From the NCBI GenBank assembly GCA_038503065.1, contig JBCAMK010000004.1, positions 186,001-250,000 of the forward strand: 64,000 bases of DNA, in the 5' to 3' direction. The translations under genes and the position numbers were made by a program. The DNA is from Paragyromitra xinjiangensis. Lineage: Eukaryota > Ascomycota > Pezizomycetes > Pezizales > Discinaceae. Below, one piece after another: positions 21,141 to 32,974 of this stretch (its first letter is position 1; each line of letters opens with the position of its first letter). Under the pieces are notes generated by a model that had not been told where the DNA came from, ran no database searches, and saw nothing but the letters and a program-made list of their open reading frames with translations.

Positions 21141-21360
21141 TAGCGTAAGGAATATGTAAATACATACACGCATCCAGCCCTTAAGCTGTGGCGGAAAACA
21201 AAACAAACAAACCCCAAAACATCCAATCCAAACTTTAAACGAAACGAAACACCCAAACAAATCCCAACTTAAACAAAACAGAATAAGATAACAGATAAAT
21301 CCACAACTTTAAAATACCGCACCATAACCGTCTGCATTTTAACGCTCAAATTTTAGTATA

Positions 21361-21978
21361 TGTTGTAATATTGGGGCACGTAAGGAGGAACAGAAGGCTC
21401 AATTTCTTGCTAGAGGTGGGCAGTGCGATCCCTATCTAAATAACCTCTCGGGTGCCCGTCTAGTGATGTCCACGAGCCTGTTCGAGACGAGCCCGGGAAA
21501 GAGCTCGAGCTGGCTCGGCTCGTGGCTATTAGGGCTCGCGGTGTTCGAGTTAAGTAGTTAGGGCATTGGGGCCCGGGGGACTTGAGCGGGCCCGGGAGGG
21601 AGTGACTATATGTGAGCGATGTTAAAATTTTGTATATTGAATCCCCCTACTAGTGTCATAATGTACTATATACAAATAAGAGAAACAAAGGACGCAGCAA
21701 TACAACTAAGGTTCCTCCTCCGTATCAGGTTTATTCCCATAGCAGTTCCAAAGCCTCACCACCCACCCACCCAATCTATATATGATTAGTCAAGGCTTGA
21801 GCCCAAAGCTCGAGCTTCTAAAATTGAGACTTGAACAGGCTCGGCTCTTGGGTTCTTTGACTCGAGCTCAAGGCTCGAGCTAGCTCGGCTTGTGGACATC
21901 ACTATGCCCGTCTCTCAATTATTTCCGTCTCCGAAGCCACACCCGAGAGGTCACCCATATTAGAAAGTAACTCCAACA
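21361..21978 (+). mobile_element. Solo LTR A, interrupted by a hAT MITE
   Basis: The ends TGTTG and CAACA form the short inverted repeat typical of LTRs. GTATA duplicates the target on both sides (21356-21360 and 21979-21983). After removing the nested element and its duplication the LTR is about 166 bp. It matches LTR B (26744-26945, opposite strand) at both ends: TGTTGTAATATTGGGGCACG at the start, and CCGAAGCC, CCCGAGAGGTCACCC and CTCCAACA near the end. No internal retrotransposon sequence adjoins it, so it is a solo LTR left by recombination. Ty1/copia versus gypsy cannot be decided. Confidence 0.8.
21461..21904. mobile_element. 444-bp hAT-type MITE nested in solo LTR A
   Basis: Terminal inverted repeats TAGTGATGTCCACGAGCC and TAGTGATGTCCACAAGCC differ at one of 18 positions. 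TGCCCGTC is duplicated exactly on both sides (21453-21460 and 21905-21912); 8-bp duplications and TAGNG-like ends are the hAT hallmark. Subterminal GAGCTCGAGC and GGCTCGGCTCG motifs recur in both arms. No coding capacity. The uninterrupted LTR B shows the corresponding empty site (GGTACCTGTCTCTCAATC on the minus strand). Confidence 0.85.
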
Positions 21979-22453
21979 GTATATGTTGGAGATATAGCTT
22001 CCTTCTGGTCGCCCCCAGGACTCTTATACTTTCCTTTTTACTCCTCTTTACAAAACCCCTATCATAATCCCTCTCCATCAACCTTGATTCTAAGCCGTAC
22101 AATTATATGACACAAAAGTCCCCCCGTTAGGACCAAGGAATTAGCCTGAGCTATTCTAAACAGCACGGTTGTACGTTGTGTTTGGGTTTATGTTACTTAT
22201 GAAAAGAATAGGATAGCTAGTTGATGGCGCTGCTGTCATCCTCAAGTTTGAAATTTGCCACATACTCGAGCTCCATTTTAGACAAGATATTTGGCCTCAT
22301 TTGGGAGACCACATCCAGGGTGTCTTATCCTGCCACAAACCGAAATTTCATTGCCATTGAGTAGCTACGATTGTCTACCTCCGTCCCAAAGTTTAGCAAC
22401 GGCCCAGTGTAGGTGGAGGCCTTTATGATTCTAGTTATAGCCCAGTAATTGGT

Positions 22454-22493
22454 TATATTTCCCGGGTAAGCCGTATATTTCCCGGGCAAGCCG
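22454..22493 (+). repeat. 20-bp tandem duplication
   Basis: Two adjacent copies of TATATTTCCCGGGTAAGCCG differ at one base. No gene context is known. Confidence 0.6.
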
Positions 22494-24962
22494 ATACTAA
22501 ACTCACTTCCTATATGACTATTATATGGGGATGACCAAAGCAAATCACTGGAAAAGTTACCAAAAGTAGCTATGTAGTGCTACTGTCCAGGAAAAAAATC
22601 AAGGGCCACGTCTTAGATTGACCTGATGTGTAAGGCCTCAGGCCACAGTCTAGGCGCAAGACACTGAGGCAAAATCAAAGCACAAAGGCGAGTGTATACC
22701 AAGTATCAAAGTGATGAGAAGAAGGAAAGGCCGAGCAGAGGGCAATATATAGCCATCTGGATATTCTCCCGTGACATAGTGGGTTGATCTGTTGCTAATA
22801 AGAGGCGGCACACATATCCGCAGATTGAGACTGGATTTGTAGCTCAGCTGTTCAAGGCACCAATTACAGCCCAATCTGGGCCCACGTACATTTGGATTTT
22901 GGCTGCCAGATTGCGCTGAAAAATTACTTCTGGCGCATGCGTTCCCGCTGCCCCGGAGATCTATATTTAAATAGGAGCTTAGACACGACAGCATAGCTGA
23001 TGTGGTACAATAAAGAAAATCTATTGCAGCATTAAAGTGAATCGTATTGGATTATATTAAGGCAAATTTACTAACGCTTTTAAGATAGTTATGCTAGCTT
23101 TGGGTCTCATGCCCTCGCTCCTGTTATCTAGTATCGGAAATTGTGTCCAGAAGATTAACGCGACCCCCAAGTAATAACTACCAATCCAGGGCCAGAAGAT
23201 GAACGCCGGGATCATCCGCTTTTGCAGCTAATGTATAATTCTACGAGGGGCACATCACTCCACACCCTTTCGGATCTTAAGTAACGGGATTCCCGATAGC
23301 TGGTAATGGTCTTTCTCAAGCCAAAACAGAGGAGGTTGTCTCACTATACAGTCTTTGTAAGCTTCACAAAATCGAAGTATAGCTTCTTCCAATCGGAGAT
23401 CACCAATTTACGGAGGATCCACACTCCACCGCTTATGATCGACGGATTTATAATATCTCACAGGAGAGGAAAAAATTACTTGTTTCCGGGGCCAAATACG
23501 CACCAGTTAAATCGAGTAAACTGTGCTGACACCTCGAGCGATTGAGGTTTGACTGGTGATTCTAACACGTTTAATGTTTTACTTTCTGTCAACCAGAAAG
23601 TCAGCACTCTTACTACTGTAGAATATAGAAGATTGTCAAACACTTATCGTTTCTCAATCCACTCCACCTTCTTGTCACTATGAACTTAAAGTTAAATTAC
23701 TGTGCCGCTTATGCAAACAAGCAGCTCGACGAAATATCCTAAATAAAGGCATATATTCCCTGCGGAGCACCATGGCGATCATTGCATTCGATCCTGCACT
23801 TTCCGGAAAGAGATCATCAGCCGACATGAAGTTGTAGCATTTTATCGTGCGTAATATTAGCTTACTAACCGACATAGAGTCTTACTTGCGATTACTTGCG
23901 GTTATCGTCTCCGGTTCCCTGGATACTTGCGCCATTGTCGTACCTACTTTCCGCTTAGGTCCACCGCACTTCATGCAGGACCCACCACAACCTGGAACGA
24001 GGACAATCTTGGTGCTACGGAACACAAGATCTCATGTTTATCGACATGCCAATTTCTATATTTTATTACGGCCTGTTTTTAGTAAGCTCCGAGCATCTAT
24101 CACCTCCTCCATTGTAATAGTCTTTACCTTTTACCCCATTAACAGGCCAAGTATAGACGATAGCATTTGTGTGTAACTTAAAGCAGACTACAAAAAACGA
24201 TAGCCGCTGAGCCTCATCCGCTATTTTTTTCCCTTGGTCCGCTGTGTGCGCATTGAGGGAGGTCTGCCGATGCCGGATGGTTACGTTTGTGCCCCTGTTA
24301 CCACCGACCCAGGGTTCTAAAGCGATGGAACCAAGATGGCCTACATATACCCTATCAGGTTTTGAGTTGCTTGGCCTAATTAGGTTGTCTTTCGCGTTTG
24401 TTTGGTTTCCCGTCTGAGCTCCAAAATCTTACGCATGATGATCATTGTACTCAAGCTTGCGTAAACGCCTAAGCTGATTTTCAGTAAGGGAGCCCTATTT
24501 AGATTCTCTTTGCCTAGTAGAATTGCTAACGCATTGACAACCCAATCCACATTAGCATCTAACGCTTATCTTTTTCTAGTCGATGAATGCGATGTGATTC
24601 CCAAGGTGATACATAGATGAAGGCATGAAATAAGCTAAACAATCTTGTGAAACATGATTATATAGACTTCGCTTCAGATGTACAGGTCAATCTCGAGTAC
24701 CAAAATCTTAGAAGCCACTTCGGTAACTGAAGATATCAAATCCGTGTCCAAGGAGCTGGCGGCTCTTCTCACGCGAGAAGGAGGCTCTTATGATCGACAA
24801 CGGGGGTGCTACAGAGACTTGGACGAGAACATTTTCGATTTTTCGCCCGTATCAAGGCTTCTTTAAAGTAGCCAGCCCTCAGCAGGACCCCAAAGTTCAG
24901 AGTTCTGGATTTACTGCCCTTGACCCTGTACTGGTTTTAATTTACCCCCTACAAACACAGTA

Positions 24963-25856
24963 ATGAATTATCCAGGCATTTTACCAGAACTTGGTCGTCT
25001 AAAAGTAAGTACATTTCTTTACAAAACCTCAAAAACAACCCATTGCTAAGATGCATTACTATCTAAATAGAATCTCAATGCCAGTATTCTAAGACTCCCA
25101 GATCTTGTCCTTCGACATGTATTTCTGTACCTGGAAGCACCCGCCGTGATTCGGAAGATACCGCATGACCACCTCCACAAAGTTTTTGAAGAACACGATG
25201 TCTCAGAATCTGACCCCCGGGACCTATATAACCTCCTTCGAACTTGTCGAACGCTTTACGAAGCATATGAAGATATTGTGAAAGGGAAACAATTGTTCAA
25301 TCGATTTTACCTCAATATCTTAAGACCACCAAATCAAGAGCCACAGTTGATCCAACAAGAGGGCACTGGAAAGCTGCAAGTATTTGTTGTGAATCCCAAA
25401 TGGCAATTTGCTTGGGAATCCGTGGTTCAAAGAGCTTTCCAAGATCCCAGTATCGTTCACCCCAAGGGATCGATACGTCCCCAAGAGCCAAGCGAAAACA
25501 AGGACGTCCTGATTGATATGCTTAGTCGTCAATGCTTGAAGTGGATTGGTACTTTCAGTCACTGGCCATCTGACAGCCCACTGCAAGCCAACGATGACCC
25601 AACAGTGGCTCTTATGGTCAATCTTCGACAGAATATCTTTGGCATAATCAATTTTCATCAATACGCCAACTCAGTTCGACCCGAATATAACGCAAGTAAG
25701 GGCATACGCGGTGTTTCAGGCTACGGTACCCAGCTATTTTGGGCCATGATATGCCACTGCAAGAGAAACAATTTTCTGGTTATATACAATGCTCGTGGCA
25801 CCATTTGGGATCATAACTTTACCTGTCCGAGGATCGCGGTGGTGACTGATACTTAG
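24963..25856 (+). CDS. F-box-like fungal protein, two exons (about 275 aa)
   Basis: Proposed exons 24963-25004 and 25071-25856, joined in frame by a 66-nt intron (GTAAGT donor, AAATAG acceptor, CTAAG branch-like site). The long frame lacks its own early ATG, which is why I place the start in a 14-codon first exon. After the junction the protein reads LRLPDLVLRHVFLYLE, an F-box-like opening, followed by PRDLYNLLRTCRTLYEAYEDI, the typical helix after a fungal F-box. The rest (about 90-275) is an alpha/beta region of unknown type ending RNNFLVIYNARGTIWDH. The protein may act as an SCF adaptor; substrate unknown. It stands alone between transposon remnants. The model of exon 1 is the weak point. 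Confidence 0.55.
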
Positions 25857-27139
25857 TGAGTCCAATCCCTCGACTCCCACAATCTGCGCAGAACCGCGTA
25901 ATATTTGAAGCACCTTACTTTCTCAGCCTCAATTGTATCCCTGGAGGTTGCCCCTACATCCGCGGTCTAGACCCTACTGCCTGAATTTCGCTAATTATTC
26001 TTTAACCGTCGGCAGCGCGGATGCGAGACGCACATATGAACAGGCATTAGCTTCCGGGTACTACGAAGTGGAGGCAGGGCGTTGAGGATCATGGAATAGG
26101 GAACTACTGGTATTTAACACAAATCTGAGGTTCATTAAATACTTAATATTTTGTATCAAATCGCAATCAATACATCTACAAATCTCGTCAAGCTCAAGCT
26201 ACTGAAAGCGCGTGAGACTCTACAACCTCACTTGTATCTTTCACATCAACGTTGAGGTGCTCAAAATTTAAAACGATTGCGCCCATTCGGGAACACATTT
26301 TGGCTTGACGGTAGCGGAAGGGCATAGCAACACTCTTTCAGATATTAAGTTATAGATAATAGATAGGATATAAACCTCGGAAATACCCCCAGCAGCGGGG
26401 AGGTAAGGGGTTATTCGGGCAGAGCATGAAACAAGGCGAGCTTAGCTTAGAAACAGTAGTGTAACCATTGCCTCAAAGGCATAAAGTAGTCCGGCCAAGG
26501 TTTCCGGCAGTCAAGACACCAAAATACCTAAAAATCTTACGGGCGTGGGCTCAAATACACTAAGGGTTGTAATTCCTACAATTTGTACATCTTAGATTAT
26601 CCGGAGATATACTTGAGGTAAGTCATGCCCATACTGGTAGCAAGGTTGGCATGGTCTGTTATCTGATCATCTAACACTTATCGGCTCTGAGTTACCCGGT
26701 GTGTGAATCGCGAAAAATCACTCAAATAGCGGCTAGCTACTGGTGTTGGAGATGCTTCCTAATACGGGTGACCTCTCGGGCGCGGCTTCGGAGTCGGAAA
26801 TGATTGAGAGACAGGTACCCGAGCACACGGGCACTCAGGCTCCCGAGAGAGCTATTTAGGTGGGGGCCGTATGCCCACCTCTAGCAAGCAAGCAAGCAAG
26901 CAATCAAGTCTTCTATTCCTCCCTACGTGCCCCAATATTACAACAACTGGTCAATAAACCATGCCCTAGGTAAAATACGTTCTTTCACTAAGTTAAACAC
27001 ATTTATTTCACTTAATCTCATTCCCAAATACACTTCTCAACCCAGAATCCTCCCATCCATGTAGCTTAGGAAATCTAGCATCCTAAGTAAATAGCTAGCT
27101 AAACTAGGTTAGCACGGTACATTGTGGGTAGAGGCGGCC
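25857..27139. other. Intergenic with one solo LTR
   Basis: No coding region supported. It holds solo LTR B at 26744-26945. The rest is AT-leaning DNA without recognisable structure. Confidence 0.5.
26744..26945 (-). mobile_element. Solo LTR B (202 bp)
   Basis: Same LTR family as LTR A, opposite orientation: on the minus strand it runs from TGTTGTAATATTGGGGC to CTCCAACA. ACTGG flanks both sides (26739-26743 and 26946-26950), a perfect 5-bp duplication. It contains a short AAGC microsatellite (26883-26902) not present in LTR A, and it preserves the empty site for the hAT insertion seen in LTR A. Confidence 0.8.
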
Positions 27140-28504
27140 AACCTACCTTGAGAGTACAATGCATATGTATCTGCATTCGAGATGGTAGCAGAGCTACTCA
27201 GGGCGGTAGAATCAGGGTATCTGTATGCGTTATCATCGGTTCCGGGGCAGTAAACACCTGGCGCATTAAGTGGCATCAGCATTGAATCTGCATTTTAGTA
27301 ACGCTTGACGAATAAACAAGTCGATGACTTACCTTGACCATGGCATGTGCTAGTCACCGCGGATAGGCTGTTGTAGAAAATATCACACTATATATCCAGC
27401 TACAGTTAGCTTCGGCTTGTGGCCCCCAGACCCCAGCTCCGCGATAAACAGGTGATCTACGTACATCCGCAACGATGTTCGAAGATGACAAAGTCCAGGC
27501 GATAACACTGAATAATTGTATTAGCAAACGGCTCACGTCTAGCAGCAAGTATCATGGAAGTATACTCCCTACTTCGTGTCGTAGTATCCATAAGGATCTG
27601 TACAATAATAGCGAACGGAACCACTATTAGTTGAAGCCGCAGCACTCGCAACTGCTCGAAAGCAGTCTGTCACAGTTAAGCGGGCAGAGCTGGAGGTAGC
27701 TCGAAAGTCTTCGGAGAATCTTTCATTGAGAGATTTTGTGATCAGTAGAACCCAAAATATCATAACAGGAACTAATTAAGTTTGCTTGGTAGCAGAGCCA
27801 AATGCTGCAGCTGTGGCAGCTTGGTTGGCAAATGTGATAGTGTTGCTAAGAGCTCTAAGTAAAGCTGTCTGACGAGTTCCAGAGCACCTGGTCACGACAA
27901 CGCGCTTCTCCAGACTTTTAGCTAAGGACTCGATTTTCGCAGCAGCTTCCACATCGACAGTAAGTTCAAGTTTATTGCTTTCAAATCCAACAGATGCAAG
28001 TTCTTTGACCGAGGCTGGAGTAATGCCTGCCTCAACATACGGGAAAGCACCATGGGCAATGACACTATAAGGGCTAGCCGAAGTGAAGTCGTAGAGGCCT
28101 GCAAGTTCGACGGTGGTCTTGAGGGTTTCACCTGCCTTGATTGTAGCATAATCTAATAGTTTGACATTGTTTAAGTCGTATTTGTAGAGAATACCCCGAA
28201 CTAAAGCTTGGTATCTATCCTCAAGTCTGTCAGGATATTTTCAACTGAGATTAAACTTTACATAGAACAATGCCGTTATCGATGCATACCGTCGAGATAG
28301 ATATCAACTTTTTCAACTAGTGCATCTGAGAGAATCGATCCGTAACTCAACAAAGCTAGATCGGTTGCTCCAGTATTGGTGATTTCAGCATCAATAGCGG
28401 CCAGCTTCTGGCTTACAGCCAAAAGGCGAATCGCGCTTTTGAATATCGATAGGAGAAGCTGCCGCAAGGGCTGTCAAGAGGAATAGGCCGAATGAAAGAA
28501 GCAT
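27140..28504 (-). pseudogene. Deuterolysin-like metalloprotease (M35) pseudogene
   Basis: Read on the minus strand from the ATG at 28504, a clear signal peptide (MLLSFGLFLLTALAAAS) and a KR site begin a deuterolysin-like precursor. Pieces of the family then appear in order but in different frames: prosequence (ITNTGATDLALLSYGS), mature start (RCSGTRQTALLRALSN), middle (SVRYYCTDPYGYYDT), CDIFYNSLSAVTSTCHGQ, and APGVYCPGTDDNAYRY near 27220-27260. Frameshifts and stops lie between them. The zinc-binding HExxH just before APGV is replaced by LMPLN, so both histidines and the catalytic glutamate are lost; the GTxxD element survives. An intron-like GTAAGT...GCAG precedes the last block. TATAAAG lies about 110 bp upstream of the ATG. 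Functional relatives are secreted proteases; this copy cannot be active. Confidence 0.8.
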
Positions 28505-28610
28505 TTTGAGGGTTGAACAACGATAGACTCAAATATCTAATGAATCAAGGCGGGTCTACTTGTAGAAGAACTTGCTGGCTGAGGAAGATGTGAATGAAAG
28601 GATCGGGGAT

Positions 28611-28617
28611 CTTTATA
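28611..28617 (-). promoter_or_regulatory. TATA box of the deuterolysin relic
   Basis: TATAAAG on the minus strand, about 110 bp upstream of the ATG at 28504. It suggests the pseudogene kept its core promoter. Confidence 0.35.
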
Positions 28618-30832
28618 GTAATTTCTGCTGCGAACTATGGACACCCTTCTCTATCGGTCCCCCTCATAAGTACCCTTAATCAACACAATATTAAGAGGAT
28701 TTTCATATCAAGATACCAATTCGGGGTAATATTCAACCGATAATGAAAGAACTACTAGATCACAGCAGTTCTTGTCGGAAGAGATAAGAGTAGGTAAACT
28801 CCACTGCACATTATCTCACTCGCTTGGAGGTTCATCAAGTAATATAGTCCTGTGTATTACGAAAGATAAGACTCATGATCTATCATGTTAGGGGCCTGCC
28901 ATAAAGATTTAACTGACAAACTTAGCATCTCACAACATCACCTCAAAAGATATCATGCTTGTTTTTTGCTGCCCCTAGAGAAACGAAATATGCATATTTG
29001 CTTAGACATGGGGCTATGAATTGCTTAGATGTACTTCGGGAGAGTTTTCTTAAGCTCCTTGCGCAGAACAGCGATCGAAAACCCGAACCCAAAGTAACGG
29101 GATAAGGAAGCTCAACGGTTTCATTACCGGATGAGTGCGTAATTAAGTTGTATAAACCATGCCCTTGCAAGTGACGTACTGCGGATCACCCCGGAACCAC
29201 CCAACAGATCGATCTTCAAAACGCCCGAGATATACACACATCACAAGCTTAAGTTTATGACAACGTTAATTCAGCAATTTTACCCTACCAAGCGAATTTC
29301 CGCAGCTGCCAATTCATCCTACAGGTGCCTATGCTTGGCCAGATACCCAGCTGGTCCTTTAGATTATTCGGGAGATTGCCGATATCCCACGTTTCCCAGC
29401 GGCTGTCTCCGTCACTATTCAATAGTAATAGCACTATCGCGGTAAGTTGCTTTACCTTGGGTTTCCTAATCAAGACTGTGGCTACTAGAGACCTCCGCCG
29501 ATCAACCCTAACACAATCTACATACGTACGCTCATTAAAAATGTTATTCCTAAGCATCAAGTATGCTATATGAGATGAAAGTTCTCACGTGTACACATCT
29601 GCACTCAAGTTAGACCAAGGAAATCGCTGCAAGACTAGCGGGGGAAAGTATATAGGAGAGGTAGTAATCCATTTGAAAGAAGATCAGCAGATACCCCATT
29701 CTTAAACTCGAGATGATACGAAGCTCCCACAGCTTGAAAATCTCAATTGAACTTCCATTCCAAGTCACTGCCACGCCAAAATCATTTTTCTAAAAAACTT
29801 AACTCTACTTCACCCAAGTGAGACTAAATGATAAGACCCTTGATCAACACCGCTGGATATCTGGTGGAAGTTTCTATTATCGTTTAGTAATAATATCATC
29901 GACCTCAGGCCCATAATCTGATATTTCCCGCGTAGATCTTTCTAGTATTGATAATAGCTATGTAACCTCCTCACTTCGTCAACTTTATGTTCCCTGATAG
30001 CTATAGAACCAAGGGTTACCGGTCGCAACTTTATACCTGGATTTTTCTCGGTTACCTCCGACCGATACCGTGGAAAAGCTTAAACCATTTGCCATAAGCG
30101 CCATCAAATTTGTCTACGTATACTTTACAAGAAGGCTTTTATTAGCAAGCGAGCGCTGCTCTGAACGTAAAGACGGAATAGGTCCCGTGAAATACGTTAG
30201 AAACCCCCATGGAGTGGACTGTTTCGTTTTCGTAATCCTAACACGAATTGTCTGAGAAATTTGGAACCTATAAGCCCCAGTATTTCAGAGTGGTCCTCAA
30301 ATCTTTGGGGGCCCAAACATAAGTACCACCGCCAACAAAGCCATCTCTCTCAATTTAGGACTCTGGTTTCAAGAGAGGCCTTTATTTAGTTGCTTGCGAA
30401 TTCGTAATAGTATCATCCGAACTTTAATCTTGCTGATTCTATGATGATGGCTAAGGGGGTTTGATCAAATAGTACACTGGCATAGCTTTGGCATGCCGTC
30501 CTTATCCCTTATGCTGGTAATGCTGCCAACTTTCGTGGGGGCCAAATAACGATGAGCATTTGGGACTACGCAATGATCAATGCTGTTGGGTTCTCAGAAC
30601 TACAATATGAATTTCTGAGAAATACATAGGTAGTCCTAGGAACTAAGTGAAGAATAATACCTGCCACAGAGAGGCCGCCCTCTTCTGCTCCGAAACCTCG
30701 GGTAAATGTTGGCAGCATCGGAGTACCAGCATAAGGGATAGGGACTTTAAAGCACACGCCCGGAGATGTTTTACAATTGCAAACATCCAAGTCAATGCTC
30801 TTATTCGTTTCAAAAATGTATCCCGGGTGACT

Positions 30833-31502
30833 ATCCCATGGACCGTAGCGTGGTTCGCACCAAATTTGGCGCAAATGTTTAGGCTACATCAGCTCCACAA
30901 CAACGAGCTTTAAAAATTTCCAAAAATTATAACAGAATCCTCAGAACCTAGAAAACAAGCACACAACTTTAGATCTAATTTAGGTGAGATCTTTTGGTTG
31001 CTGCTCTATACTTCACAACTGGCTTGGCGCAAATTATGGTCACATCTCGCTAAAGTGAAAACCTATATCCTTCATGCAAAGATGAATCAGAAAAGGGTGA
31101 CCTGAGTCATAGAGGATACTTTTGAACTAGATGGCCCCCATCTGGTACTTATTTATTTGAGTTTTTATTGTTGAAGGAAGTCTAAATTCAGCCCAGTGAG
31201 TGATGGTTTGTGCCTGGTGAGGGACCTGTTGCCATGTTCTGAGATATTTTTCGAGTAGTATATCCAGTCACCCTATGCCTCCCCCATTAGAAGTATAGAC
31301 TTCTATGCAACAGCTTCCTATGAAGGAATTTCGTAAAAATTGCCAAAAAATTCACAAAGACCCTCTAGCTTGTGAAATGTATTTTATATAGTTTTGAAGG
31401 GGGGCACAAGGGGGTCACCATGGCGTGGTGGATGATTGGGCACAAGACACCAAAAATTAGCACCAAATTTGGTGCGAAGTTACGTTGCTACGGTCCATGG
31501 GA
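30833..31502. mobile_element. 670-bp TA-flanked TIR element
   Basis: The ends carry TCCCATGGACCGTAGC as exact inverted repeats, and a few bases further in both arms share TTCGCACCAAATTTGG. TA flanks both ends (30831-30832 and 31503-31504), consistent with a Tc1/mariner-type MITE. No transposase frame is visible. Confidence 0.65.
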
Positions 31503-32974
31503 TAGAGGCGCCTAACTACTAATTTATACTCATTTGTATGCAGAAGCGTATGAACGTGCCAGTGCTGTAGCGAGCAATACCTATTCCTTACTATGTTACA
31601 CTTTTAGACGGGAGATTACTTGAGGGAGGGTATCGAGCTTGGAGGTAGCCAGTCCATAAAGGTGGTGTACTAGTAGGGCTTTTCTGGTAACTTCACCACT
31701 GTCACGATGTGATCCTGCCTGTTTGTCACCTTTTTTTAACGGAGGCATTGCATGGGCGCCGAAGCGAGAGTAGAGGCTTCATACTATCCTTTCATTTGCA
31801 TTGGAGGTTGCACTAACCCAGCACGATACCTGATAGAGCAGAACAGCTATCAATTTCTTGCACGATAGAGTATTGATTCAATTCCGTCACCCCTTATCTA
31901 AGCGAGATCGTGTGGCAATCAGTGCTAAATAAAAACCCCAGTGCAAAGGAAACGTAGGCCTAGCGCGCGCACTGGCGTGGGGGGCTGGTGGTTTCGGAGT
32001 GGATATTTGTGGCGTCTCGTTACCCTTTCAGGCTTACAAGAAACCTGAGGTTTCTTATGAGTTATGGTCATCCGTGCCAAAACTCCTCAGGCAGCAACTA
32101 AAGCAAATATTAGAAAACCCCAAGCTAGCATTCGGCTACTAGTACTAGTATACAGCTCCGTTACAAGTGATGAACACACCTTTTGCACAAATCCTCAGAG
32201 CAGCTCGCCCCAGCTTGCTCACAGTTGTGCTTTGATTGACGAGCTGTTCCACGATTCCACAGTAAGGTTTGTTTTAGCTACATCTGAGAGCATTGCGAGT
32301 AAAACCATCTGCAACTAGGCCCTTTCATGGGTCTAGATCGAGACCATAAACGTGTTTGCCTATCCCTGTTTCAAGCTCCTTATCTGCACGAGGGCACCAG
32401 TGCACGAGGAAGGGCTGAACAGCAACCAAGGATGCTGTGGCGAATACAGCATCCGCCAAGCTTAGCGAGGTGGCGCTAAGCGGAGCCAATGAGACAACCA
32501 ACTGGTTATTCTTTTCGTGACACCTTCCTAATGCCATGAGCTTTGCAGGGCCGAATTGTCTTACTATCCTTTCCTCGACTTAAGCTTATTCGCTAATAGG
32601 TGACACTGCGTGCTAGGGCTGAAAAACCTCAGCAGATATTTGGTCATGTCCAAAATGTAGCCAAAGAATCCAATGAAATTTAACTCAGCACGCCCATTAC
32701 GATAAAAATCGATTTAGGGACGCCACGACGGCCTCTCCGAGGATACAACACATGTTGTCTCAGTTCTTCTAGCAAATTTAGCTGACCCGCTTAAGCTCTT
32801 TTTCTTTTTTCGGAAGTGGATACCAGTAACTCAATTTTTCCTACGTCAAAGAGCCGATAAACAATTGACTCCTACATTTGAATTTCGTCAGGTGTTTTCA
32901 GCCTGGTTCTTCTATTTCATATTATTATAATAAGCACCTCCCTTGCCTCTGAAATCCTAACATCAGTGTCCGCC

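Larger units (their letters stand above)
18346..24962. other. Gene-free, transposon-rich stretch
   Basis: No frame here shows domain or splice support. The region contains a motif-array fragment (18902-18957), two 76-84-bp mobile elements (20034-20109, 20266-20349), a TA-flanked MITE (20768-21140), a solo LTR with a nested hAT MITE (21361-21978) and a 20-bp tandem duplication (22454-22493). A weak minus-strand frame around 22250-22540 may be the remains of coding sequence, but I could not identify it. From 22.6 to 24.9 kb I see nothing else. Confidence 0.5.
28505..32974. other. Gene-free stretch with one TIR element
   Basis: No coding region supported in 4.5 kb. It includes the TATA-like box at 28611-28617 for the deuterolysin relic and the 670-bp TIR element at 30833-31502. 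Short frames elsewhere lack any supporting feature. Confidence 0.5.

Noticed and set aside
22840..22870. TGTAGCTCAGCTG, D-arm-like
   Set aside because: No T-arm follows; chance match.
22650..22994. Minus-strand frame of 114 codons
   Set aside because: No signal peptide, domain or splice support; not reproducible as a gene.
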